From JBICHM01 sp043101835 (GTDB lineage Bacteria; Planctomycetota; Phycisphaerae; Phycisphaerales; UBA1924): a DNA stretch of 5,966 bases. Shown piece by piece: positions 1 to 5,187 of the stretch. The notes under the pieces were generated by a model. It was given only the letters and a program-made list of their open reading frames with translations, had not been told where the DNA came from and made no database searches. The DNA is taken from positions 1 through 5,966 of the forward strand of contig JBICHM010000151.1 of NCBI GenBank assembly GCA_043101835.1, given 5' to 3'. The position numbers were made by a program, and so were the translations under genes. The first letter of the stretch is position 1. The number at the start of each line of letters is the position of its first letter.

Positions 1-140
1 GCCTCGACCTGCCGCGCGGCGAGATCGACGCGACCGTCGACGGGCAGATTGCGCGCCTTGTGGAGTGCATCCGCCCCACGAACGCCGATGTCGCGCCTCC
101 GGATTCGCAGGACGCGGGAGACGGGGGCGACGCGTCGTGA
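1..140 (+). CDS. fliH: FliH, flagellar export ATPase regulator (C-terminal end only)
   Basis: Only the last 45 codons are present, read from base 3 to the TGA at 138-140; the gene starts upstream of the window. The visible stretch includes GEIDATVDGQIARLVECI, which matches the end of the FliH/YscL family, where a G-x-I/V-D-A-x-hydrophobic-x-x-Q-hydrophobic-x-R segment precedes the C-terminus. FliH is the peripheral stator-like partner that binds FliI and tethers the ATPase to the export gate and C-ring. Directly after this gene comes fliI, sharing the bases GTGA, which is the usual fliH-fliI arrangement. The conserved segment is followed by about 21 residues rich in Asp, Gly and Pro (from PTNADVAPP to GDGGDAS), an acidic, probably disordered tail longer than I would expect. 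The identification rests on the short conserved end plus position, so it is good but not absolute. Confidence 0.85.
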   Translation, partial: LDLPRGEIDATVDGQIARLVECIRPTNADVAPPDSQDAGDGGDAS

Positions 141-1513
141 CGCTCCTCGGCGCCGAGATCCGGCAGGTCCGTGCGTGCCAGCCGCTCGAGGTGGCCGGCA
201 CGGTGGCTGCGCTGCGCGGGCTCACGCTGCTGGTCGATGACCTGCCGCTGCCGATCGGCGCGCTGGTGCGCGTCGAATGCGCCGCAATCGGACAGCGCCG
301 GCTGGGCGAGGTGGTCGGCTTTGACGCGGGACGCGCGGTCATCATGCTGCTCGGCCCGACCGCAGGCGTGCGCCCGGGCGATCGTGTGCGGAGCGTTGAG
401 GTGACGCCCAGCGTCCGCGTGAGCCGGCGCATGCTCGGGCGGATCGTGGACGCCTTCGGGCGCCCGATCGACGGGAAGGGCGCCATCGAGGCGGGCGAGC
501 GCGTACCCATCATGCCCGATGCGCTGGCGCCGATGCGCCGGGCGCGCATCGCAAAGCCGCTGGCCACCGGCGTGCGCGCGATCGACGGCATGCTGACGAC
601 CGGCGCTGGCCAGCGTCTGGGCGTCTTCGCAGGCCCGGGCGTCGGCAAGAGCACACTCCTGGGTTCGATCGCCCGCTTCACCGAGGCGGACATCAGCGTG
701 ATCGCCCTGATTGGCGAGCGTGGGCGGGAAGTCCGGGACTTCATCGAGGGCGCGCTCGGGCCGGAGGGGCTGGCGCGATCGATCGTGGTGGTTGCGACGA
801 GTGACGAGTCGCCGCTCTTGCGCATCCGCGCCCTGCTCGCCGCGTGCGCCATCGCCGAGCGGTTTCGGGCGGAGATGGCGAACGTGATGCTCATGGTCGA
901 TTCAGTCACCCGCTTCGCGCAGGCGCAGCGCCAGGTGGGCCTGGCCATTGGTGAGCCCCCGGCGACGAAGGGGTACACGCCGAGTGTCTTTGCGCTGCTG
1001 CCGATGGTGCTGGAGCGCGCGGGCGCAGTCGAGGGCGCCGGGTCGATCACGGGGTTCTACACGGTGCTTGTGGAAGGCGACGACCTGACCGAGCCGGTCT
1101 CCGACGCGGTGCGCGGCATTCTTGACGGCCATGTCGTCCTGTCGCGCGACCTGGCGCGCCGCGGCCATTTTCCGGCGATCGATGTGCTCGACTCGGTCAG
1201 CCGCGTCGCCGACGGCATCAGCACCGAGCAGCACATCGCGGCGCGGCGGCGCGTGCTCAGCCTGCTGGCGGCCCACAAGGAGGTCGAGGATCTCGTGCAG
1301 ATCGGCGCCTACGCGCGCGGCAGCGACCCGGACGCCGACATCGCCATCGAGATGAAGCAGAAGATCGACGCCTACCTCCGCCAGAAACCCGATGAGGCCG
1401 ACACCTTCGACCACGCGTCCGACGGGCTGATGGCCCTGGCGATCGAGGCCGGCACGCGCGCTCAGGCGATGCGCGCCGGCGCGCAGGGCAGGCGCGCAGG
1501 GCAGGGGGGCTGA
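137..1513 (+). CDS. fliI: FliI, flagellum-specific type III export ATPase
   Basis: FliI is the F1-beta-like hexameric ATPase of the flagellar export apparatus, acting at the cytoplasmic face of the basal body with FliH and FliJ. The product is 458 residues, close to the family's usual 430-460. An N-terminal beta-barrel (about 1-85) is followed by the RecA-like ATPase core. This has a Walker A motif GPGVGKST at 166-173 (Lys171), the catalytic-glutamate motif GERGRE at 193-198, a Walker B strand MLMVDSVTRFA at 251-261 (Asp255), and the signature PPATKGYTPSVFALLP at 274-289. The C-terminal helical domain carries ARRGHFPAIDVLDSVSR at about 340-356. The GTG start at 137 overlaps the fliH stop by 4 nt. 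An in-frame GTG at 65 would add 24 Arg-rich residues lying inside the fliH coding region with no family match, so I reject it. The extreme C-terminus (AGAQGRRAGQGG) is encoded by a 13-bp tandem repeat. Confidence 0.97.
   Translation: MTLLGAEIRQVRACQPLEVAGTVAALRGLTLLVDDLPLPIGALVRVECAAIGQRRLGEVVGFDAGRAVIMLLGPTAGVRPGDRVRSVEVTPSVRVSRRMLGRIVDAFGRPIDGKGAIEAGERVPIMPDALAPMRRARIAKPLATGVRAIDGMLTTGAGQRLGVFAGPGVGKSTLLGSIARFTEADISVIALIGERGREVRDFIEGALGPEGLARSIVVVATSDESPLLRIRALLAACAIAERFRAEMANVMLMVDSVTRFAQAQRQVGLAIGEPPATKGYTPSVFALLPMVLERAGAVEGAGSITGFYTVLVEGDDLTEPVSDAVRGILDGHVVLSRDLARRGHFPAIDVLDSVSRVADGISTEQHIAARRRVLSLLAAHKEVEDLVQIGAYARGSDPDADIAIEMKQKIDAYLRQKPDEADTFDHASDGLMALAIEAGTRAQAMRAGAQGRRAGQGG
1478..1503 (+). 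repeat. 13-bp perfect tandem direct repeat at the fliI 3' end
   Basis: GGCGCGCAGGGCA occurs at 1478-1490 and again immediately at 1491-1503, followed by a run of six G (1504-1509). It lies in the last codons of fliI. Because 13 is not a multiple of 3, the two copies are read in different frames. The copy number decides whether fliI ends at the TGA at 1511-1513. Confidence 0.85.
1504..1509 (+). promoter_or_regulatory. Possible G-rich ribosome binding site for fliJ
   Basis: A run of six G ends 7 nt before the fliJ GTG at 1517 and overlaps the end of fliI. It is a degenerate Shine-Dalgarno at best; the only other G-rich purine stretches nearby are in the preceding repeat. Coupling to fliI termination, only 3 nt upstream of the start, is likely to help initiation. 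Confidence 0.4.
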
Positions 1514-1516
1514 TCC

Positions 1517-2005
1517 GTGGCGCGATTCGTCTTTCGGATGCAGCGGCTGCTCGAGCAGCGACAGCGGGAAGAGGACGAGCGCACGCGCGCTGTCGCCGAA
1601 CTCGACCGGCAGCGCGTGGACCTCGAAGCGAAGATCCGCGCGGCGCAGGGCGCGATCGACGGCGCAAAGAGGGATCTGCGCGACGCCCTCGCGGGGCAGA
1701 CGCGAGGCGGCGCAGGAGCCGTGCTCGACGTCAGGAGCGCCCGCCTCCAGGCCGGGGCGACCATCCAGCAGGTGATGCGCACGCAGCAGTTGGCGATCGC
1801 GCTGGCCGGCGTCCACCAGCGTCTGAATACGGCTCGCGCGGCGCTGCTGGAGGCGGCGACAAAGCGGAAGGCGGTCGAACTGCTCCGCGCCAAGCAGTAT
1901 GACCGATGGCTGCTGGAGCAGAACCGGCGCGAGTCGGCGGCGATGGACGAGATGGGCGTCGGCCAGTGGCGCCGACGGGAGCGCACGGTGGAGTCGACGA
2001 GATGA
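1517..2005 (+). CDS. fliJ: FliJ, flagellar export chaperone / ATPase stalk subunit
   Basis: FliJ is the soluble coiled-coil component that inserts into the FliI hexamer like the gamma stalk of F1, links it to the FlhA gate and helps cycle export chaperones. The 162-residue product is near the usual 140-155. It is almost entirely charged helix: a first helix opening with the typical FliJ start F-x-F-R-M-Q-R-L-L (residues 4-12) and running to about 59, a Gly-rich turn (GQTRGGAGA, 60-68), then a second helix from about 70. The second helix contains the familiar RKAVELLRAKQYDRWLLEQN region (118-137) followed by ESAAMDE. It has no membrane segment or signal peptide. The start is GTG at 1517, 3 nt after the fliI stop, and the end overlaps the next gene by 4 nt (ATGA). 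Sequence conservation in FliJ is always low, so the call rests on length, helix pattern, the N- and C-terminal motifs and position after fliI. Confidence 0.92.
   Translation: MARFVFRMQRLLEQRQREEDERTRAVAELDRQRVDLEAKIRAAQGAIDGAKRDLRDALAGQTRGGAGAVLDVRSARLQAGATIQQVMRTQQLAIALAGVHQRLNTARAALLEAATKRKAVELLRAKQYDRWLLEQNRRESAAMDEMGVGQWRRRERTVESTR
1987..1993 (+). promoter_or_regulatory. Ribosome binding site for the motE-like gene
   Basis: GGTGGAG inside the end of fliJ lies 8 nt before the ATG at 2002 and 11 nt before the adjacent ATG at 2005. The spacing favours 2002, the start that overlaps the fliJ stop (ATGA), although the two starts differ by one residue only. Confidence 0.55.
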
Positions 2006-2679
2006 TGCGATCGATCTGGACCGTCATCACGACCGTGGCGCTGGCGAACCTGCTCGCGGTCGTCGCCTTCGTCGGCTGGCTTGCGTCGAGCGACCGCCTG
2101 AACCAGGACCGACTCGAATCCATCCGGGCGTTGCTCTCCGAGACGGTCGAGGCCGAGCAGACGCGCCTCGACGAGGAGGCGCGCGAGCAGGAACGTCTCG
2201 AGGCGGAAGCGGAGGCGGCGCGACGCGCCGCACTGCCGCCCCTGACCGCGGGCGACCGCCTGCTTTTGGCCGAGGAGTCCGAGGAAGCGGTGCGCCAGCG
2301 CCTCGAACGCATGCGCCGTGAGATGGAGGACCTCCAGCGCACCATCCGCGCCGAGGCGAATCGCCTCGACGATCGCACGGACTCGTTCGAGGCCGAGAAG
2401 GCGGCGTTCGAGCAGATGCGCGATCGCATCGCCGCCATTGAGGGCGACGAGCAGTTCAAGAAGACGGTCACGCTGCTGGAAGGGCTGCCGCCCGCACGCG
2501 CGAGCGAGATGCTGATGGAGATCATCGCGCAGGGCGCTCCGGAACAGGCCACGGCATACCTGAACGCGATGCAGTCGCGGAACGCGTCGAAGGTCCTCGC
2601 GTCGATCGAGGATCCGGCGCTGGCAGCCGATTTGCTGGAACGCCTCCGCGTGTACGGGCTGGAGGCCCGAGCGGAGTGA
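2002..2679 (+). CDS. MotE/YlxF-like membrane-anchored coiled-coil protein with MgtE-N-like C-terminal domain
   Basis: The product has 225 residues in three parts. A short N-terminus with one hydrophobic segment at about 5-28 (IWTVITTVALANLLAVVAFV, then GWLA) is a likely uncleaved membrane anchor. Long charged helical stretches follow at about 31-78 and 92-150, with a Pro/Gly break near 79-84 (LPPLTAG), and look coiled-coil. The last part, about 151-220, reads as a helical repeat: VTLLEGLPPARASEMLMEII, then VLASIEDPALAADLLERLR. This resembles the MgtE intracellular N-domain/MotE family, with paired helices and the recurring 'L-x-x-M/L-x-P-x-x-A-x-x-hydrophobic-L' pattern. Such genes sit between fliJ and fliK in many flagellar clusters (ylxF in Bacillus). 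In rhizobia, MotE is a chaperone for the motility protein MotC. The function here is unproven; a scaffold or chaperone role at the basal body or motor is an inference. The GTG/ATG possibilities near 1906 lie inside fliJ and are rejected in favour of the ATGA overlap start with a good ribosome site. Confidence 0.82.
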   Translation: MMRSIWTVITTVALANLLAVVAFVGWLASSDRLNQDRLESIRALLSETVEAEQTRLDEEAREQERLEAEAEAARRAALPPLTAGDRLLLAEESEEAVRQRLERMRREMEDLQRTIRAEANRLDDRTDSFEAEKAAFEQMRDRIAAIEGDEQFKKTVTLLEGLPPARASEMLMEIIAQGAPEQATAYLNAMQSRNASKVLASIEDPALAADLLERLRVYGLEARAE

Positions 2680-2680
2680 G

Positions 2681-2695
2681 GCGTCGCGGCGACGC
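2681..2695 (+). other. Small GC hairpin between the motE-like gene and fliK
   Basis: GCGTCGC-G-GCGACGC is a perfect inverted repeat beginning one base after the motE-like stop codon. It can form a 6-bp stem with a 3-nt loop. No T-run follows, so it does not look like an intrinsic terminator. It lies in the largest intergenic gap of the window (2680-2727, 48 nt). It might affect mRNA processing or be chance in GC-rich DNA. Confidence 0.4.
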
Positions 2696-2727
2696 GCCCC
2701 GGCAGGACGACGGGCGAAGCCGCGTGG

Positions 2728-4146
2728 ATGCTCCCTATGACAGGTCCGCTGCTGTCTGGACCAGCCCTTGCGGCGCCCACGGGCGCCCCTGCGCAGACCG
2801 CGCGTGCCGCGCAGCCTCTGCGCTCTGGCGCACAGGACTTCGCCGGATCGCTGCGCGGCGCCACACAGCGTCGCGAGGCACCGGCGCCTGAGACGCGCGA
2901 GCCCGAGGCCGAGCCGGCGCCTGGCGAACCAGAGCCGGTTGATCGGGCGGAGGCGCCGCCGGAGGCCGATGACGGCGCGCCGGCGCCCGATGGGCTGCCG
3001 GAGTCTGACGAGCCGGTTCTCGACGATGCGCCCGAAGCCGATGCGGAAGACGTCGTCGCGGCCCCGGTTGCCGCCTCGACGCAGCGCGTTTCCACCGATG
3101 GTCCGGTCGAGGCCGGTCCGGCGCCGGCCGAGGGCGATGCCGAGGCGAATGCCGGCCCTGCGGGCGCACGCCGCGTGTCGCGTGGCTCAGCGGCGCAGGG
3201 GGGCGGCGTCCCGACCGGAGCCGATGCCGACGGCGATGCACAGTCAGAGGCAGCGATTCGAAGCGCGACGATTGGCGCTCAGGGTCGCGTCGAGCGGCCG
3301 GCGGCGCAGCAATCCGGGGCGAACATGCAGACATTGGGCGCTGGCGCCGCCGGCGAGCTCGCCCAGAACGCAGACGCCGAGGGCGCCGGCGCGCAGCGCG
3401 ATGGACAGCAGGGGCATCCGCGCGATGGCTCCCGCAGCGCCGGCCTTGCGTCGAGCCAGGACGCCGCAGGCGCCTTTGCACAGCGTGCTGAGGATGCGGG
3501 CTCGCGACCGGGGGCCGATACGAGACTGGCCGATGAGCCCGCGCCGGCCAGGTCGCAGCCGACCGCGCCGTCCCAGAGCGTGGCGGAGCCTGTCCGCCCG
3601 CAGTCGCTGCGTCTGGAGCAGGTCGCCACGCCGGCGTCCAGCGCAGGCGCGGCCGGTCGGGGCGCAGAAGCGGCCGATGACAGCGCAGCGATGCAGGCCG
3701 TGCATCGGGGTCTGGGCGCGGCGGTGCGCCAGCGCGGCGGGAGCGTGACGATCCGCCTTTCCCCCGAATCAATGGGGCAGGTGCGGATCGAGATGTCCAT
3801 TCGGCAGGGCACGGTGGATGTGCGCTTCGAGGCCTCGACGGAGCAGGCACGCGAGTTGCTCACACGCCACGCCGACATGCTGCGCAGCACGCTTCATCAG
3901 AAAGGGTTCGGGGTCGAGCGGATCGACGTCCACACCCAGCCAGCGCCGACGAACGGCTCGCGCGCCGGCGCCGACGCCTCGGGCGATCAGCAGCACCGGC
4001 GTTCGCCTGAGCAGGACGCCGCGGGCGGGGAGAGTCGCGGCGCCTTCGGCGGACGCGATGACGGCCGGCGCGACGGGGCCTGGCGTGAGGACGACGAGGC
4101 GCAGACCTTCGAACAGTGGCGTGTGCGTGTGAACGCGACGGCCTGA
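2728..4146 (+). CDS. fliK: FliK, hook-length control protein
   Basis: FliK is an exported molecular ruler that measures the hook and, through its C-terminal domain, switches the export gate from hook to filament substrates. The product has 472 residues. Residues 1 to about 318 are low complexity and probably disordered, rich in Ala, Pro, Glu, Asp, Gln and Gly, as expected for a ruler. The Flg_hook domain lies at about 322-405: SVTIRLSPESMGQVRIEMSI matches the conserved 'L-x-L-x-P-E-x-L-G-x-V-x-hydrophobic' core, followed by VDVRFEAST, a helix ending MLRSTLHQKGF, and VERIDVHT. After the domain come about 65 polar residues (Gly/Arg/Asp/Gln-rich) ending in EQWRVRVNATA. The ATG at 2728 is the first start after an in-frame stop; a second ATG at 2737 would drop three residues, and neither has a clear Shine-Dalgarno. 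Long open frames in other phases across this gene follow from its GC bias. The domain and the place before flgD make the call firm. Confidence 0.93.
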   Translation: MLPMTGPLLSGPALAAPTGAPAQTARAAQPLRSGAQDFAGSLRGATQRREAPAPETREPEAEPAPGEPEPVDRAEAPPEADDGAPAPDGLPESDEPVLDDAPEADAEDVVAAPVAASTQRVSTDGPVEAGPAPAEGDAEANAGPAGARRVSRGSAAQGGGVPTGADADGDAQSEAAIRSATIGAQGRVERPAAQQSGANMQTLGAGAAGELAQNADAEGAGAQRDGQQGHPRDGSRSAGLASSQDAAGAFAQRAEDAGSRPGADTRLADEPAPARSQPTAPSQSVAEPVRPQSLRLEQVATPASSAGAAGRGAEAADDSAAMQAVHRGLGAAVRQRGGSVTIRLSPESMGQVRIEMSIRQGTVDVRFEASTEQARELLTRHADMLRSTLHQKGFGVERIDVHTQPAPTNGSRAGADASGDQQHRRSPEQDAAGGESRGAFGGRDDGRRDGAWREDDEAQTFEQWRVRVNATA

Positions 4147-4152
4147 CGGCCA

Positions 4153-4158
4153 AGAGGA
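4153..4158 (+). promoter_or_regulatory. Ribosome binding site for flgD
   Basis: AGAGGA in the 19-nt gap between fliK and flgD lies 7 nt before the ATG at 4166. It is one of the two clearest Shine-Dalgarno sites in the window and fixes the flgD start. Confidence 0.75.
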
Positions 4159-4165
4159 ACCGAGA

Positions 4166-4606
4166 ATGTCCGCCATCAACTCCGTGTCCAGTTCGGCGCC
4201 GCCCTCGGCGACCAGCGCGTACAGCGATCTGACCTCCGGTGAGTTCCTGCGCGTCATCTTCACGGAACTGACGAACCAGGACCCGCTCGCGCCCAACGAG
4301 ACGAAGGACCTGCTCGAGCAGATCTCCTCGATCCGATCGATCGAGTCGGACATCGAGCTGGGCGATCGTCTCGAGGACATCGCGGCGCAGAGCACGCTCG
4401 CCAGCGCCGGCGGGCTCGTGGGGCAGTTTGTCTATGGGCGCACGCAGTTCAACGACGAGGCTGCGGGCGTCGTCGTGTCGGTGAGTGTGACCAAGGACGG
4501 GCCCGTGCTGAACCTCGACAACGGGTACAGCATCCCCTTCAAGAACATCGAAGAGATCATCGATCCGGCGGTGCTTCGCGGCGCGGCCGACACCCAGAGC
4601 GTCTGA
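4166..4606 (+). CDS. flgD: FlgD, hook-capping scaffold protein (short form)
   Basis: FlgD is exported to the tip of the rod, where it caps the growing hook and allows FlgE subunits to polymerise; it is removed when the hook is complete. The product is 146 residues. The conserved N-terminal capping region (about 20-75) contains GEFLRVIFTELTNQDPLAPN, a version of the family core F-L-x-x-hydrophobic-x-x-x-L-x-N-Q-D-P-x-x-P. This is followed by a helix with LLEQISSIRSIES. After a GGLVGQFV segment (82-89), which matches the usual 'L-I/V-G-x-x-V' element, comes a small beta-rich unit (about 95-133: AAGVVVSVSVTKDGPVLNLD and IPFKNIEEI). This resembles the Tudor-like part of FlgD. The Ig-like insert of enteric FlgD (about 230 residues in total) is absent, as in Bacillus-type short FlgD. 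The first residue of the usual QL pair is Glu (TEL). Position between fliK and flgE supports the call. Confidence 0.93.
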   Translation: MSAINSVSSSAPPSATSAYSDLTSGEFLRVIFTELTNQDPLAPNETKDLLEQISSIRSIESDIELGDRLEDIAAQSTLASAGGLVGQFVYGRTQFNDEAAGVVVSVSVTKDGPVLNLDNGYSIPFKNIEEIIDPAVLRGAADTQSV

Positions 4607-4612
4607 CCCCGA

Positions 4613-5155
4613 ATGAGCGTCTCCGCCGCTGAACTTCTGCGACTGCTCGGCTCCGGCGTCCGCCCGGTGGATGCGCCGAGTGCGTCTCGCGCGCCGATCG
4701 AGGGGGCGGACTTTGGCGCCCTGCTGGAGCGCGCGAGCGAGGGGACGCTGGAGAGCGGTCGCGCGGTGCGTCTGGCGCCGGGGCTCGACGGGACGCTGAC
4801 GGATGGACAGCTCGAACGCCTCGCCGGCGCGGTGGACGCCGCGGAAGCGGCGGGCGCCACGCGCCTCGGTGCGGTGATCGACGGACTGGTCGTAGAGATC
4901 GATGTGGCCTCGCGCGAGGCGACGAGCGTCCGCCCGCAGGGAGAGACGGGCGGCGCGACACCAGCAGGCGTGATGACCGGTGTGGACGCGGTCGTGGTCA
5001 TCCCCACGGAGGGGGATGACGAGGAGCAGAGAGCCGGGGCGGCGGAGCCCGCCCGGGCGGCAGCGGGAGCGCAGGGACGCGCTCCAGCGCTGCGTGCGGT
5101 CAACCCGGCGGTGGCGGAGCTGCTCGCCGGCCTTGAAACGCGCCGTTCCGTCTGA
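4613..5155 (+). CDS. Conserved flagellar operon protein (TIGR02530-like), function unknown
   Basis: This 180-residue protein sits between flgD and flgE, the place held in many bacteria by a small uncharacterised 'flagellar operon protein' family (TIGR02530 from memory). The middle part fits that family's outline. Residues 57-82 (a GLDGTLTDGQLERLAGAVDA helix, then AEAAGA) mirror the usual 'rgI-x-L-s-x-e-x-hydrophobic-x-x-L-x-x-A-V-x-x-A-x-x-K-G-A/a' stretch. GAVIDGLVVEIDVASREATS (86-105) matches a beta pair that normally reads 'hydrophobic-V-h-D-x-x-A-hydrophobic-I-V-S-V'. VMTGVDAVVVIP (120-131) aligns with the closing 'V-F-T-N-I-D-x-A-V-hydrophobic'. It differs from the ~100-residue family norm by an acidic and Ala-rich C-terminal tail (about 132-180). 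No signal peptide or membrane segment is seen. The ATG is 6 nt after the flgD stop and lacks a clear ribosome site, so translation is probably coupled to flgD. The family match is from memory and moderately sure. Confidence 0.7.
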   Translation: MSVSAAELLRLLGSGVRPVDAPSASRAPIEGADFGALLERASEGTLESGRAVRLAPGLDGTLTDGQLERLAGAVDAAEAAGATRLGAVIDGLVVEIDVASREATSVRPQGETGGATPAGVMTGVDAVVVIPTEGDDEEQRAGAAEPARAAAGAQGRAPALRAVNPAVAELLAGLETRRSV

Positions 5156-5163
5156 CGGAACGG
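5143..5163 (+). other. Perfect hairpin over the stop codon, upstream of flgE
   Basis: CCGTTCCG (5143-5150) and CGGAACGG (5156-5163) are exact inverted copies separated by TCTGA, which includes the upstream gene's stop codon (5153-5155). The stem is 8 bp with a 5-nt loop; the inner T:A pair would leave a loop too small to form. No T-run follows, so an intrinsic terminator is unlikely. It ends 9 nt before the flgE ribosome site, so it could influence mRNA stability or re-initiation for flgE. Confidence 0.6.
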
Positions 5164-5172
5164 GCGCCTGGA

Positions 5173-5179
5173 AGAGGAG
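5173..5179 (+). promoter_or_regulatory. Ribosome binding site for flgE
   Basis: AGAGGAG lies 8 nt before the ATG at 5188. It is the best Shine-Dalgarno in the window, consistent with hook protein being needed in many copies. Confidence 0.8.
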
Positions 5180-5187
5180 TCGGGGTC

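Noticed and set aside
65..136. Upstream GTG start extending FliI by 24 residues
   Set aside because: The extra residues lie within the fliH coding region in another frame, are Arg-rich and do not match FliI N-termini. The GTGA overlap start at 137 fits better.
2757..2771. TGGACCAGCCCTTGC, a partial sigma-54 -24/-12 match with correct GG-to-GC spacing
   Set aside because: It lies inside the fliK coding region about 30 nt after its start. Three of the preferred positions are wrong, and no gene starts suitably downstream. A chance match in GC-rich DNA is likelier.
1731..3095. A 454-codon open frame on the - strand crossing fliJ, the motE-like gene and fliK
   Set aside because: It is Ser/Arg/Ala-rich low complexity with no recognisable motif, and spans three well-supported + strand genes. 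GC-rich third positions create such antisense frames.
2768..3748. A 326-codon + strand frame inside fliK, very rich in Arg and Pro
   Set aside because: Its composition is what a +1 reading of Ala/Glu/Pro-rich GC codons gives; there is no ribosome site or motif, and FliK in the main frame has a clear domain.
2735..3850. A 371-codon - strand open frame opposite fliK
   Set aside because: Pro/Arg/Ala low complexity, no motif, and entirely antisense to a supported gene.
4327..4345. CTCGATC-CGATC-GATCGAG inverted repeat (7-bp stem, 5-nt loop) in flgD
   Set aside because: It is made of Ile/Arg/Ser/Glu codons in a conserved helix of FlgD (SSIRSIE), so coding constraint and repeated GATC bases explain it.
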